This document shows positions 25,595 to 35,192 of a stretch of DNA of 64,000 nucleotides, piece by piece. Position 1 is the first letter of the stretch. Each line of letters opens with the position of its first letter. The position numbers and the translations under genes were made by a program. This stretch comes from Azospirillum brasilense (GTDB taxonomy: Bacteria; Pseudomonadota; Alphaproteobacteria; Azospirillales; Azospirillaceae). Location of the stretch: the NCBI RefSeq assembly GCF_007827795.1, contig NZ_VITI01000003.1, forward strand, positions 404,090-468,089, read 5' to 3'. The notes beneath the pieces are model-generated. The model worked only from the letters and a program-made list of their open reading frames with translations. It had not been told where the DNA came from and searched no databases.

Positions 25595-26275
25595 TCAGGG
25601 GGCGCGCCGGTAGGTCCAGATAAAGCTGCCGTTGTGGCCGCACCAATAGCTGCTGGCGGCGCGGTTGGGCTCCAGATCGGGGATGACGACCCCCCCGCCC
25701 TCCTCCGCGACCAGGATCAGGCCGCCGCCCTCCGCGTCCGGCGTGCCGACAATCAGCCGCCCTTTGTCATCCAGCCGCCCGATGCCGGAAAAGTCGCACA
25801 CCCACCGTCCGGCCGTGGGCTCGGCGCCGCTGACGCTGACGGCGACCGTCCCGTTGCGCAAGGCGATGGCGGCGATGCCGATGAAGCCCCCATGGTCGAA
25901 TTGGCCTGCATAGCGTCCGACGGGGGACGGCGGCGCGGTCGGGTCGGTGCGGAAGGACAGGACCGCCACGCGCCCGTCATAGGCGCGGCGCAGGCAGGCC
26001 ACGTCGGCGCCGCAGGAGTCGCGGTCGCGCAGCCACGCCCGCTGGTCGGCCTTGACGGCGGCCCCGGCGGCACCCTCCTCCGGGCTGGCGCCCGACAGGC
26101 GCTCCAGGGTGGCGCGGTAGGTCGCGGCCAGCCGCTCATCCAGCGCGGAGAGAGCCGGATTGGCGCAGATCGCCTTTTCCGTCGGTGTGGTGGCCTTGGA
26201 GCAGGGAAAGCCCGCCGCCGCCGCGGCGGTCGGCAGTGCAAGAAGGCCAAGGGTGAGCAGCGCTGGGCGGAGCAT
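25595..26275 (-). CDS. Secreted protein with LprI-like domain
   Basis: 226-aa exported protein. Its signal peptide is MLRPALLTLGLLALPTAAAA, and the ATG at 26275 is preceded by AAGGGG. Residues about 22-100 match the LprI-like / DUF1311 pattern: FPCSKATTPTEKAICANPAL, LSALDERLAATYRATLERL, DQRAWLRDRDSCGADVACLR and RAYDGRVAVL, with four conserved-position cysteines. The second half (about 110-226) is beta-rich with CDFSGIGRLD and ends SSYWCGHNGSFIWTYRRAP; I do not recognise it. Members of this family have been linked to lysozyme inhibition. It seems to be a monocistronic gene. Confidence 0.8.
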   Translation of the reverse strand: MLRPALLTLGLLALPTAAAAAGFPCSKATTPTEKAICANPALSALDERLAATYRATLERLSGASPEEGAAGAAVKADQRAWLRDRDSCGADVACLRRAYDGRVAVLSFRTDPTAPPSPVGRYAGQFDHGGFIGIAAIALRNGTVAVSVSGAEPTAGRWVCDFSGIGRLDDKGRLIVGTPDAEGGGLILVAEEGGGVVIPDLEPNRAASSYWCGHNGSFIWTYRRAP

Positions 26276-26718
26276 GCGGAATCCCCTTCGACGGTCGGGC
26301 TTCAACTCTGCCGTGGCGGTGGGCTGTGGTCAACCCGCCCTCCGCGAATCATTCGGCTTGGTGTGTTCCCGTCACGCCGGGAAGGCAGGACCTGTGCGCT
26401 TCGCAGCGCTGCGGAAGTTTCCGCTGTCATAGCGCTGCGATAAACTCTTTTAACAGCGCTGCGAAGACTTGCGTTCGTGAAGGATAGTGTGCCCTTTTCT
26501 TCTTCATGGTGCGCTGCATCATAGTAATGGAAGCCATGCATTATCGGCGCGTCGTCTTTCGGGGTGGCGGTGCCATTATATCCAGGCAGGCAGCACCGCC
26601 CCTCCGCCGGCATCGCGCAGGCCCCTTCCACGGCCAGCCGCCGACCCCGGCGCCCGAGCGGCACCGCCAGAGACATTTCCAACGAACCGCGGCCTTCGAC
26701 GCCGCCACGAGGACAGCC
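26276..26718. other. Intergenic stretch containing a triple 9-bp repeat
   Basis: About 440 bp between two divergent genes with no convincing gene. AGCGCTGCG occurs exactly three times at 26405-26413, 26431-26439 and 26455-26463 (26- and 24-bp spacing), next to an AT-rich TAAACTCTTTTAA segment. This is the pattern of a regulator bound on successive helical turns. It may control the small gene at 26719 or the secreted protein gene. Confidence 0.5.
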
Positions 26719-26889
26719 ATGAACGCCGATAGCTTTGCGACCCCCCTGTCGTCCACGGAACTGCGCAACATCCGCCGCCAGGCGGAAGCCCTGCGGGCCG
26801 CCTATCTGCGCAGCCTGTTCCGCCGTCTGGCCGGGGCCTTCAGCCGTCCGGGTGCCCCGGTCAACGGCGGTCTGACCGCCGCCCGCTGA
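26719..26889 (+). CDS. Small basic protein, function unknown
   Basis: 56-aa product beginning MNADSFATPLSSTELRNIRR, with GAGG six nt before the ATG. The core RRQAEALRAAYLRSLFRRLA forms an amphipathic basic helix like those in short alphaproteobacterial proteins of unknown function (DUF1127-like or similar). There is no signal peptide or membrane helix. The short length limits certainty, but start signals and codon use look real. Confidence 0.55.
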   Translation: MNADSFATPLSSTELRNIRRQAEALRAAYLRSLFRRLAGAFSRPGAPVNGGLTAAR

Positions 26890-27045
26890 GGCGCATCCGA
26901 CACGGCAGGCCCCCTGCACGCGGCCGGACCAACCGGCCGCGACTTTCTCGCCCGCATACATCCAATTTTAGCAAGATTCGTTAAGATTTTGCGGGGTATT
27001 ATTTTCAAATGATACCCGAAGTGGTGGTCTGGGGCGGGCGCAAAA

Positions 27046-28113
27046 ATGCAGGTTGTAATCGTCGATGACGATCCCTCCACGCTGTTCATCACCTGCGCTG
27101 TCATCCGAAGGATCGACGACGCGGAGCCCATCGGCATGGACAGTCCGCTGGAGGCTCTGGACTGGTTGGCCGTCAACACGCCCGACCTCATCCTGATCGA
27201 CCATGTCATGCCGGACCTCGACGGCATGGACGTGCTGGAGCGCATCCGCGCCCAGCGGCACCTCGCCGACGTTCCGGTGGTGATGATCACCGCGGACACG
27301 TCGGTGAAGCTGCGGGTGACCGCCCTCGAAAGCGGCTGCACCGATTTCCTGACCAAGCCCATCATCGTACCGGAGTTGCTCGCCCGGGCGCAGAACCTTC
27401 TCCATCTGAGGCTGGGCCAGCGGATGATGCGCGATCAGGCCGCCGTGCTGCGCAGCCGGGTGGAGGAGGCGACCGCCCGGCTCCGTCAGCAGGCGCAGGA
27501 GCTGGTGGCCCGCCTTGCCCGGGCCGCCGAGTACCGCGACCCGGAAACCGGCTTGCACATCGAGCGGATGGCGAGCTACTCGCGCGTCATCGCCGAAAGC
27601 CTCGGTCTGGACCCCGACGATTGCGCCCGGCTGGCTGAGGTTGCGCCGATGCACGACATCGGCAAGATCGGCATTCCCGACGCCATCCTGCTGAAGCCCG
27701 GCCGGTTGACCGACGCCGAAATGCAGGTGATGCGCGAGCATCCGGCGATCGGCTACGCCGTTCTGCAGGGAAGCGAGCATCCCCTCATTTGCGAGGCCGC
27801 GGAGGTCGCTCTGGGCCATCACGAGAAGTACGACGGCACCGGCTATCCCAAGGGCCTGCGGGGGGAGGAGATCCCGCTGGCCTGCCGCATCGTCGCCATC
27901 GCCGACGTCTTCGATGCGCTGACCACCGCCCGACCCTACAAGAAGCCCTGGCCGCTCGACACCGCGCAGACGTACATTGTCGAACACAGCGGCACCCATT
28001 TCGACCCGGTCTGCGTTGACGCCTTCCTGCGCGCGTGGACGTCGATCCTCGCCATTCACGACGCCCATCCCGACCCGGATTTCACCGGGGCGGACGGCGC
28101 CGCGTTCCGGTAG
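27046..28113 (+). CDS. Response regulator with HD-GYP phosphodiesterase domain
   Basis: 355-aa two-component output protein predicted to hydrolyse cyclic di-GMP. The receiver domain (1-120) has acidic residues DDD (7-9), phospho-acceptor Asp52 (LILIDHVMPDLDG) and Lys104 (FLTKP). A coiled linker (about 125-160) leads to the HD-GYP domain (about 160-335) with HDIGKIGIPD (HD at 203-204) and HHEKYDGTGYP (GYP at 266-268), so both metal and GYP motifs are intact. The hybrid kinase begins 13 bp downstream, making this its likely partner. An inverted repeat GGGTAT/ATACCC (26994-27017) sits just upstream of the start. Confidence 0.95.
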   Translation: MQVVIVDDDPSTLFITCAVIRRIDDAEPIGMDSPLEALDWLAVNTPDLILIDHVMPDLDGMDVLERIRAQRHLADVPVVMITADTSVKLRVTALESGCTDFLTKPIIVPELLARAQNLLHLRLGQRMMRDQAAVLRSRVEEATARLRQQAQELVARLARAAEYRDPETGLHIERMASYSRVIAESLGLDPDDCARLAEVAPMHDIGKIGIPDAILLKPGRLTDAEMQVMREHPAIGYAVLQGSEHPLICEAAEVALGHHEKYDGTGYPKGLRGEEIPLACRIVAIADVFDALTTARPYKKPWPLDTAQTYIVEHSGTHFDPVCVDAFLRAWTSILAIHDAHPDPDFTGADGAAFR

Positions 28114-28126
28114 ACGGGAGAACGCG

Positions 28127-31100
28127 ATGCCGGACACACCCGTTTCACTTTCCCTGCCCGAACACGGCCATCGGGCCTATGCGCTCCGGTCCAGGGCGCT
28201 GGTCTCCGGCGTATGGATGGCCACGCTTCTGCTGGCCGCGGCGGCCTGGACCGCGGCTCTCTACCTCACGGAGCGCGATCGGCGCGACGCGCTCCAGCGC
28301 GCCGAGCGCGACACCGGCAACCTGGCGCACATCATCGCGGAACAGACCACGCGGGCCATTGCCGGGACCGACCGCATCCTGTCCTTCATCGGCTACGATC
28401 TGTACCGGCTGGGCAGCCAGAGCCCGTTGCTGCGCGACGTGATGCGGAATGCGACGTTGGATTCGGACCTGCTGCTCCAGCTCGCCTACGCGGACGGCAA
28501 GGGGGACCTGATCCAGACCAGCGTGGACAACGCCCCGGCCCGGGTGAATCTGGCCGACCGCGAGCATTTCCGCGTGCACAAGGAGGGGACCGTCCAAGGG
28601 CTGTTCATCAGCCGTCCCGTCTTCGGGCGGGCGTCGGGCAAATGGTCGATCCAGCTCAGCCGCAAGGTCGACGCCCCCGACGGCGGGTTCGGGGGGATGA
28701 TCGTCGCCTCGCTCGACCCCTTCTATTTCGGTCGCACCTTCGACAATCTGAATGTCGGCCATGACGGCATCATCTCCATCATCGGCCGCGACGGCATCCT
28801 GCGCGCGCGCAGCGTCATGGACGACCGCATCATCGGAATGGCACTCGGCATGTCGCCGATCCTGCGGGAGGCGCAGGAAAAAACGCAAGGCTTCCTGCGT
28901 TCGGTCAGTCCCGTCGACGGGGTGGCCCGCCTGACCAGCTTCCGCAGCCTTCCGAACTACCCGCTGATCGTCAGCGCGGGCTTCGGCGAGGCGGAGTTCA
29001 TGGCGGAAACCTGGGCGCGGCAACGGGCCTACACCGTCGGAGCGGGCCTGACCACCGCCCTGCTGTTCGTCCTGGCGGCGCTGGTGACATGGCAAAGCCG
29101 CGCCCAGGAGCGATCTCACGCCACGCTGGACGAAGCCGCCCGGCATCTGCGCGCCAGCAAGACGAAGCTGCGTGACATCGCGGAAACGGCGTCCGACTGG
29201 TTCTGGGAGATGGATGCCGATCTGTGCTTTGCCGGCATGTCCGGAGCCTATGCCGGGTCGATCCGCGATCCGGAGCTGTACCGCGGCCGGCGCTTCGAGG
29301 ACATCGCCCTGCGGGAAGCCGGAAACGGTCCTCACTGGGAGGAGCAGCGCCGCACCCTGGAGGACCGGCAGCCCTTCCGCGATTTCGAATTCGCGGTTCG
29401 CGGACCGGACGGCGACACCCGCATCTGGTCGCTCAGCGGCAAGCCGGTCTTCGATGACCATGGCGCCTTCGTCGGCTACCGCGGCTCCGGTTCCGACGTG
29501 ACGGAGCGGCGTCGGGCGGAACGGTCGCTGACCGACAGCGAGCGGCGCTACCGGGCCATGTTCGCCGCGGTCGGGCAGCCCATCGTCGTCACCGACCAGA
29601 ACGCCGTGATCACCGGCTTCAACCCGGCGGCGGAGGCCCTCTTCGGTTTCCACGAGGCGGAGATGATCGGGCGGAGCGTCACCGCCCTGATGCCGGACGG
29701 GCAGGCCGGCAACCATGACCGCCTGTTCCGGGATTACCAGTCCAGCGGCCGCGGCAGCCCGAGCGGCATGATCCGCGAGGTGCCGGTCCGGCGCGCCGAC
29801 GGCACGCTGGTGCCCACCGAGATCGCCCTGTCGAGCTGGCGCGCCGGCGGGCGCGAGCATTTCATCGGCGTCTTCCACGACCTGTCCAAGGCCAAGCAGA
29901 TCGAGGCCGACCTGCGCCGCGCCCGCGACAGCGCCGAGCACGCCAACCGGATGAAGAGCGAGTTCCTGGCGACCATCAGCCACGAGATCCGCACGCCGAT
30001 GAACGGCGTTCTGGGCACGCTGACGCTGCTGGATGACGACGGGCTGAATCCGGAAGAGCGGCGTCTGGCCGGCATCGCCCGCCGCTCGGCGGAGAGCCTG
30101 TTGCGGCTGCTGGACGACATCCTGGACTTCTCCAAGCTGGAAGCCGGGCGGGTCGCCATCGAGGAGGAGACCTGCGCGCCCGCCGACCTCGCGGAGGCGG
30201 TGATGGCGGTGTTCAACCCCTCGGCGACGGACAAGGGGCTTTTTCTGTCCTGCCACATGCTGCCCACCGTTCCGGAGGCGGTGGTCACCGATCCGGCCCG
30301 CCTGCGGCAGATCCTGTTCAATCTGGTCGGCAACGCGATGAAGTTCACCGGCAGCGGCCATGTGGCCGTGCGCGCCCGCCGTGGCGCCGATCTGGCGGAC
30401 GGGCGTTTCCTCCTGGAGTTCGAGGTGGAGGACACCGGCATCGGCATCGCCGCGGAGTCCATCCCGTCCCTGTTCGACCGCTTCACCCAGGCCGACAGCT
30501 CCATCACCCGCCGCTATGGCGGCACCGGTCTGGGGCTGGCGATCTGCAAGGAGCTGTGCGGGTTGCTCGGCGGGACGATTTCCGTCACCAGCGCGCCGGG
30601 CAAGGGAAGCCTGTTCCGGTTCTCGGTCGCCTGCGCGCCGGGCGATCCGGCGGCGTTGCGCCACGCCGGGGAGCCACCGCCGTCCGCCCCCCTGACCCCC
30701 TTGCGGGTTCTGGCGGTGGACGACAACGCGGTGAACCGGGACATCGTGCGCGGCCTGCTGGTGCGCTGCGGGCACAGTGTCGTCACCGCCGTGGATGGGG
30801 ACGAGGCGGTGCGGACCGTGGAGCGGTCGGAGCAGCCCTTCGACGTGATCCTGATGGACATCCAGATGCCGGGTATGGACGGGCTGACCGCCACCCGCCT
30901 GATCCGCGCCTTGCCGGCGCCGCGCAACGGGGTTCCGGTGATCGCGCTCACCGCGCACGCCTCGGGCAGTTCGCTTCCGGAATGCATGGCGGCGGGGATG
31001 AACGGGTTCGTGCCGAAGCCGCTGCGTTCGGCGGCGCTCGACGCGGCGATCCGCGCGGTCATCGACAGTTCGGCTGCCAAGGCGGTTGATGAGCCGGTTG

Positions 31101-31447
31101 ACGAGGCGGTTCGGGAAAGCGCTCCGGTTGTGGAGTTGCTGGACCGCGAACAGATGGACAGCGTGGCCGAGGCGCTCGGTCCGGAGTGCTGGTCCGAGGC
31201 CGTGGAGGGCTTTTCCCGCACCGCGCGGGAGCAGGTGGCGCGGATCGGTGCCGCCCTGTCCAGCGGCGCGGAGTATCGCGCCGCCGCCCACACGCTCAAG
31301 GGGTTGTCCTGGAACGTGGGGGCGAAGCGGCTGGGCGACCTCGCGCTGGGTCTGGAAAGGGCGCCGCCGGACGAGGCCTTGGTCCTGGCGGGAAGCCTGG
31401 AGAGCGTGCTGAAGGACAGCGTCGAGGCATTGTCCGGACCCGTGTGA
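28127..31447 (+). CDS. Hybrid sensor histidine kinase (dCache-like, PAS, PAS, HisKA, HATPase, REC, Hpt)
   Basis: 1106-aa membrane phosphorelay kinase. An N-terminal helix (about 25-47) precedes a periplasmic Cache-like region (about 50-300, including LVADREHF-type LADREHFRVHKEG). A second helix (about 310-330) follows, then two PAS domains (about 345-470, 475-600). Next come HisKA with His619 in ATISHEIRTPMNGV and an ATPase domain (NLVGNAMKF, DTGIGI, GTGLGLAI). The receiver has phospho-acceptor Asp911 (ILMDIQMPGMDG). The C-terminal Hpt has His1055 (AHTLKGLSWNVG). All phosphotransfer residues are present, so it can run a full internal relay and pass phosphate to the HD-GYP regulator encoded 13 bp upstream (inference). 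Signal unknown. Confidence 0.95.
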   Translation: MPDTPVSLSLPEHGHRAYALRSRALVSGVWMATLLLAAAAWTAALYLTERDRRDALQRAERDTGNLAHIIAEQTTRAIAGTDRILSFIGYDLYRLGSQSPLLRDVMRNATLDSDLLLQLAYADGKGDLIQTSVDNAPARVNLADREHFRVHKEGTVQGLFISRPVFGRASGKWSIQLSRKVDAPDGGFGGMIVASLDPFYFGRTFDNLNVGHDGIISIIGRDGILRARSVMDDRIIGMALGMSPILREAQEKTQGFLRSVSPVDGVARLTSFRSLPNYPLIVSAGFGEAEFMAETWARQRAYTVGAGLTTALLFVLAALVTWQSRAQERSHATLDEAARHLRASKTKLRDIAETASDWFWEMDADLCFAGMSGAYAGSIRDPELYRGRRFEDIALREAGNGPHWEEQRRTLEDRQPFRDFEFAVRGPDGDTRIWSLSGKPVFDDHGAFVGYRGSGSDVTERRRAERSLTDSERRYRAMFAAVGQPIVVTDQNAVITGFNPAAEALFGFHEAEMIGRSVTALMPDGQAGNHDRLFRDYQSSGRGSPSGMIREVPVRRADGTLVPTEIALSSWRAGGREHFIGVFHDLSKAKQIEADLRRARDSAEHANRMKSEFLATISHEIRTPMNGVLGTLTLLDDDGLNPEERRLAGIARRSAESLLRLLDDILDFSKLEAGRVAIEEETCAPADLAEAVMAVFNPSATDKGLFLSCHMLPTVPEAVVTDPARLRQILFNLVGNAMKFTGSGHVAVRARRGADLADGRFLLEFEVEDTGIGIAAESIPSLFDRFTQADSSITRRYGGTGLGLAICKELCGLLGGTISVTSAPGKGSLFRFSVACAPGDPAALRHAGEPPPSAPLTPLRVLAVDDNAVNRDIVRGLLVRCGHSVVTAVDGDEAVRTVERSEQPFDVILMDIQMPGMDGLTATRLIRALPAPRNGVPVIALTAHASGSSLPECMAAGMNGFVPKPLRSAALDAAIRAVIDSSAAKAVDEPVDEAVRESAPVVELLDREQMDSVAEALGPECWSEAVEGFSRTAREQVARIGAALSSGAEYRAAAHTLKGLSWNVGAKRLGDLALGLERAPPDEALVLAGSLESVLKDSVEALSGPV

Positions 31448-31483
31448 GGGTAAGGGCAGTGCCTCGGGCGTGTCTCGGGCTCG

Positions 31484-32383
31484 TCAGGAGGCCGGCATCT
31501 CGCCGGTCACCCAATAGTCCACCCGCTGCTTGTTGTTGGCGATGTAATTGTCGATCGCCTTGTCATAGGAGCTGGCGTCGGCCTCCAGCATGATCGCCTC
31601 CAGATCCTCCAGCGGCAGATACATCCGGGTCAGGAACTCGGCGACCTTCGGGTGATCCTGGTAGAAGCTCTTGCGGGCCATGACGTGGACGCGCTCCAGC
31701 CCGCCCAGCGAGCCCTTCGGGTCCTCCAGGTAGCGCAGCTTCCACTTGGCGAACATCCAGTGCGGGCTCCAGGCGGTGACGGCGATCCACTCCTCGCGCC
31801 GGTCGGCACGGCCGAGCGCGGCGGTCATCGCGGCGCCGCTGGCCGATACCAGCTCGTAGTCGTTCAGGCCGTAATCCTTCAGCGCCTTCTCCGACGCCTG
31901 CATCAGGCCCGAACCGGGGTCGATGCCCTGGATCTTGCCCTTCAGCTTCTCGCGGATCTCCGGCTTGGCGAGGTCGGCGATGGTCTTCACCTGGTCCTCC
32001 GGCACATAGTCCGGCACGGCCCAGCCCAGGCGGGCGCGGGTGTAGAGCATGCCCAGCGGCACGATGTCCTTGCCCACCTTGTCCAGATAGGAGGCGTGGG
32101 TGGTCGGCAGCCAGGACATCATCATGAAGTCGAGGTCGCCCTTGGCAAGCCCCTGATACTGCAGACCGATGTCGGCCAGCACCAGCTCGACCGGCTGATC
32201 CAGCCGTTCCTGGATGAGGCGTTGGGCGAGCTTGGTCACCGCCTCGGCGTCGGACCAGGCGGTCCAGCCGATGCGGACCGGCTTCTTGTCCTCGGCGGCG
32301 GCGAAACCGGCGGAGGACAGGGCGGTGCTGCCGATCACGGCGGCGACGCCGAGGGCCATCATCTTCAGAAACGTGCGTCTCAT
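31484..32383 (-). CDS. proX: Glycine betaine/proline-type ABC substrate-binding protein (ProX/OpuAC family)
   Basis: 299-aa exported binding protein. The signal peptide spans about 1-30 (ends AGFAAAEDK). The mature OpuAC domain shows VRIGWTAWSDAEAVTKLAQR, MSWLPTTHASYLDK (quaternary-amine ligand region) and WSPHWMFAKWKLRYLEDPKG, whose tryptophans are typical of aromatic boxes that bind betaine-like cations. It is the last gene of the proV-proW-proX set on this strand. The exact ligand (glycine betaine, choline, proline betaine) is not determined. Confidence 0.9.
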   Translation of the reverse strand: MRRTFLKMMALGVAAVIGSTALSSAGFAAAEDKKPVRIGWTAWSDAEAVTKLAQRLIQERLDQPVELVLADIGLQYQGLAKGDLDFMMMSWLPTTHASYLDKVGKDIVPLGMLYTRARLGWAVPDYVPEDQVKTIADLAKPEIREKLKGKIQGIDPGSGLMQASEKALKDYGLNDYELVSASGAAMTAALGRADRREEWIAVTAWSPHWMFAKWKLRYLEDPKGSLGGLERVHVMARKSFYQDHPKVAEFLTRMYLPLEDLEAIMLEADASSYDKAIDNYIANNKQRVDYWVTGEMPAS

Positions 32384-32424
32384 GCAAAAAATCCTTTGTT
32401 TTGTATGGCTTTGGGGATGGCGGT

Positions 32425-33363
32425 TCATCCCGCTTCCGTGACTCCGTGCGTGGGAGACAGGTGCGCGTCGTCCTTCGGCCGTTCCGCGCGGCGGCGGTTC
32501 AGCAGGGAGCGCAGCGCGGACCGGGGGGAGCGTCCCCCCGCGTCCGGGGTTCCGAAACTCTGGGTGATGCGGTCGAGCAGGATCGCCAGGATCACCACGG
32601 CCAGCCCGCCCTCGACGCCGAGGCCGATGTCCAGCCGCTGGATGCCGCGCAGCACCTCGTTGCCGACGCCGCCCGCCCCGATCATCGAGGCGATGACGAC
32701 CATCGACAGCGACAGCATGATGGTCTGGTTGATGCCGGCCATGATCGACGGCAGCGCGGTCGGCATCTGCACCTTGAACAGGAGCTGGCGCGGCGTGCAG
32801 CCGAAGGCGAGGCCGGCCTCGACCAGCTCGTGCGGCACCTGCCGGATGCCCAGGCTGGTCAGGCGGACGACCGGCGGCATGGCGAAGATGATCGTCGCGA
32901 TGATCCCCGGCACCCGGCCCAGCCCGAACAGCATGGCCGCCGGGATCAGGTACACGAAGGCCGGCATGGTCTGCATCAGGTCGAGCGCCGGGCGCACCAC
33001 CGTTTCCACCCGGTCGTTGCGCGCGGCAACGATGCCCAGCGGAACGCCGATGGTCAGGGCGATGGCGGTCGCGGTCAGCACCAGGGCCAGCGTGTCCACC
33101 GTCTGGTGCCACATGCCCAGCCCGGCGACGACCAGCAGCGAGGCCGCGGCGAACAGCGCGAAGCGCCAGCCGTTCCGCCACAGCCCGATCAGCACCACGA
33201 TGGCGGCCAGCCCCACGCCGGGCAGCGAGGTCAGGGCGGCCTGCACGCCGTCGGCGACCGCCCCGACCACGAGGTCGATGCCGTCGAACAGCCATTGCGC
33301 GTGGTCCAGGAGGAACATCACGGCGGCGTCGGCCCAATCGCCGATGGGAAGCTTGAATTCCAT
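32425..33363 (-). CDS. proW: Betaine/proline ABC transporter permease
   Basis: 312-aa inner-membrane permease with several hydrophobic helices (for example AAIVVLIGLWRNGWRFALFA, LVLTATAIALTIGVPLGIVA). The cytoplasmic EAA-type loop lies at VEAGLAFGCTPRQLLFKVQMP. The C-terminal tail is basic and hydrophilic. The start lies 2 bp after the proV stop, so the two are translationally coupled. Confidence 0.93.
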   Translation of the reverse strand: MEFKLPIGDWADAAVMFLLDHAQWLFDGIDLVVGAVADGVQAALTSLPGVGLAAIVVLIGLWRNGWRFALFAAASLLVVAGLGMWHQTVDTLALVLTATAIALTIGVPLGIVAARNDRVETVVRPALDLMQTMPAFVYLIPAAMLFGLGRVPGIIATIIFAMPPVVRLTSLGIRQVPHELVEAGLAFGCTPRQLLFKVQMPTALPSIMAGINQTIMLSLSMVVIASMIGAGGVGNEVLRGIQRLDIGLGVEGGLAVVILAILLDRITQSFGTPDAGGRSPRSALRSLLNRRRAERPKDDAHLSPTHGVTEAG

Positions 33364-33365
33364 GG

Positions 33366-34562
33366 TCAGCGCGTCCGTCCAAGGGTTTCCAGATAAGCGG
33401 TCTTGGAGATCGCCCCGACATAGGCGCCCTGCCCGTCCACCACCGGCAGCGGGCATGGGGCCGACGCGATGCGCGGCAGCACCTCGTCCATCGGCAGGTC
33501 GACGGGAAGCGGCTCGATGCCGGGCAGCAGCGCCTCGTCCAGCGTGGCGGAGCCGTTGTGCCGCTCGATGGCGGACACCAGCGTTTCCACCGACACCACG
33601 CCGTGGAAGCGGCGGCGCCCGTCCTGGACATAGCCGAACTCGCGGTCGCGCTCGCGCAGCTGGCGGACGGCGGCGCGCGGGCCTTCGCCGGTGTGGCGGA
33701 TCAGCGTCACCTGATCGCGCCGGGCGATGTCGCCCGCCGTCAGGATCTTGGTGACGTCGATGTTGCGGAAGAAGGAGCGGACGTAATCGTTGGCCGGCTG
33801 CTTGAGGATCTCGTCCGGGCGCCCGACCTGGATGATCTGGCCGCCCTCCATGATCGCCAGCCGGTCGCCGATGCGGATCGCCTCGTCCAGATCGTGGCTG
33901 ATGAAGACGATGGTGCGCTGCCGTTCGGCCTGAAGGCGCAGCAGCTCGTCCTGCATCTCCGTCCGGATCAGCGGGTCGAGGGCTGAGAAGGCCTCGTCCA
34001 TCAGCAGGACGGACGGCTCGTTGGCGAGCGCGCGGGCCAGGCCGACGCGCTGCTGCATGCCGCCCGACAGCTCCCGCGGGAAGCTCTCCGCGTAGGCCCC
34101 GAGGCCGACCGCGTCCAGCGCCTGCTGCGCCTTGTCGCGCCGCGCCTTCAGGCTTTCCCCGGCGATCTCCAGCCCGAAGGCGGCGTTCTCCCAAACCCGC
34201 AGGTGCGGCAGCAGGGCGAAGGACTGGAACACCATGCCGAGGTCGCGCCGCCGCAATTCGGTCAGCTCGGCGCGCGACAGCTTGGTGATGTCCCGTCCGT
34301 CGATCCGGATCTCGCCCGCGGTCGGGTCGATCAGCCGGTTGAGCATTCGGACCAGCGTCGATTTGCCGGAGCCCGACAGGCCCATGATGACGAAGATTTC
34401 ACCGGCCTCGACCTCGAAACTGGCGTCGAGGACGCCGACGGTCTGGCCGGTGCGTTTGAAGATCTCTTCCTTGGAAAGACCCGCCTTCAGCAGGTCGAGC
34501 GCCTGACGTGGGTGGCGCCCGAAAATCCGGGTGACGCCGTTAACGGCGATTTTTGCGGTCAT
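33366..34562 (-). CDS. proV: Betaine/proline ABC transporter ATPase with CBS domains
   Basis: 398-aa ATP-binding subunit. The Walker A motif is GLSGSGKST (about 62-70), the Q-loop is [10 protein letters not shown], the signature is LSGGMQQR, Walker B is [12 protein letters not shown], and the switch His is in [10 protein letters not shown]. The N-terminal extension (about 1-50, with [19 protein letters not shown]) is the ProV/OpuA type that meets the permease. The C-terminal part (about 285-395) forms a pair of CBS-like modules, which in OpuA-type systems sense ionic strength. The start at 34562 matches the family N-terminus. It is first of proVWX. Confidence 0.95.
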   Translation of the reverse strand: MTAKIAVNGVTRIFGRHPRQALDLLKAGLSKEEIFKRTGQTVGVLDASFEVEAGEIFVIMGLSGSGKSTLVRMLNRLIDPTAGEIRIDGRDITKLSRAELTELRRRDLGMVFQSFALLPHLRVWENAAFGLEIAGESLKARRDKAQQALDAVGLGAYAESFPRELSGGMQQRVGLARALANEPSVLLMDEAFSALDPLIRTEMQDELLRLQAERQRTIVFISHDLDEAIRIGDRLAIMEGGQIIQVGRPDEILKQPANDYVRSFFRNIDVTKILTAGDIARRDQVTLIRHTGEGPRAAVRQLRERDREFGYVQDGRRRFHGVVSVETLVSAIERHNGSATLDEALLPGIEPLPVDLPMDEVLPRIASAPCPLPVVDGQGAYVGAISKTAYLETLGRTR

Positions 34563-35192
34563 CCGCTGATGCCTCCGCTCTTGGCAAAATGCGTGTGGTT
34601 CCGGACCCCGAGAGGGACCGGTCCGTCGTGCAGCCTTCATTGGAAGCAGGGGGAAGCAGGGGCGTGCCGGGGTGGAGAGGCACGCAAGGCAAGGACTTTC
34701 GTCCGCACGCCAGCAATTTTGACAGCCGCGTCGCGACCGCCTCCCGCCAACCACAGGGAAAGTAAAACTACATGAGAAAACGCAAAAACAGCGAAGACTC
34801 ATGAAATTGAAGGCCATATGAACAAGAAAACAGATTTATCTATGCATGCATACCGATGTCACCTCTGAAACAGACTGGGGTTGTAGGCAAATGCGCGCAC
34901 GAAATTACGCTCCTGAAGCGCGTTCAAGAGGACAATTCCTGGCCGCCACTGACGGAAGGCTAACAAACTTTAGGGGAGATTTGAAGCCTTTTTGTGTCTT
35001 GGTTGGATATGGCACCGGATCAATGTCGTTCAACCGTGACTTAAGAGGCTTGTTGTCCTAATTCCGCGCCGCGGTTCCTTCCTTTTTCGCCGCTCTGGGA
35101 TGCGCCCTGCGGTGACCGGCGTGTTGTGGCGCGGGACCGGTTGCGGCACCATGTTCGGCATGTCTTCCGCTTCCGGTCAGCAAGGGGCCTTG
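34563..35192. other. Intergenic stretch between divergent proV and peptidase genes
   Basis: About 630 bp with no convincing gene. A weak 71-codon plus-strand open frame (34846-35061) has no domain, poor codon use and no clear ribosome-binding site. An AT-rich segment (about 34755-34870) contains the palindrome TATGCATGCATA (34841-34852) and should hold the proVWX promoter. Nothing resembling an insertion sequence is seen. Confidence 0.5.

Noticed and set aside
34846..35061. Possible 71-residue plus-strand gene between proV and the peptidase
   Set aside because: No domain, weak start signals; better explained as promoter DNA.
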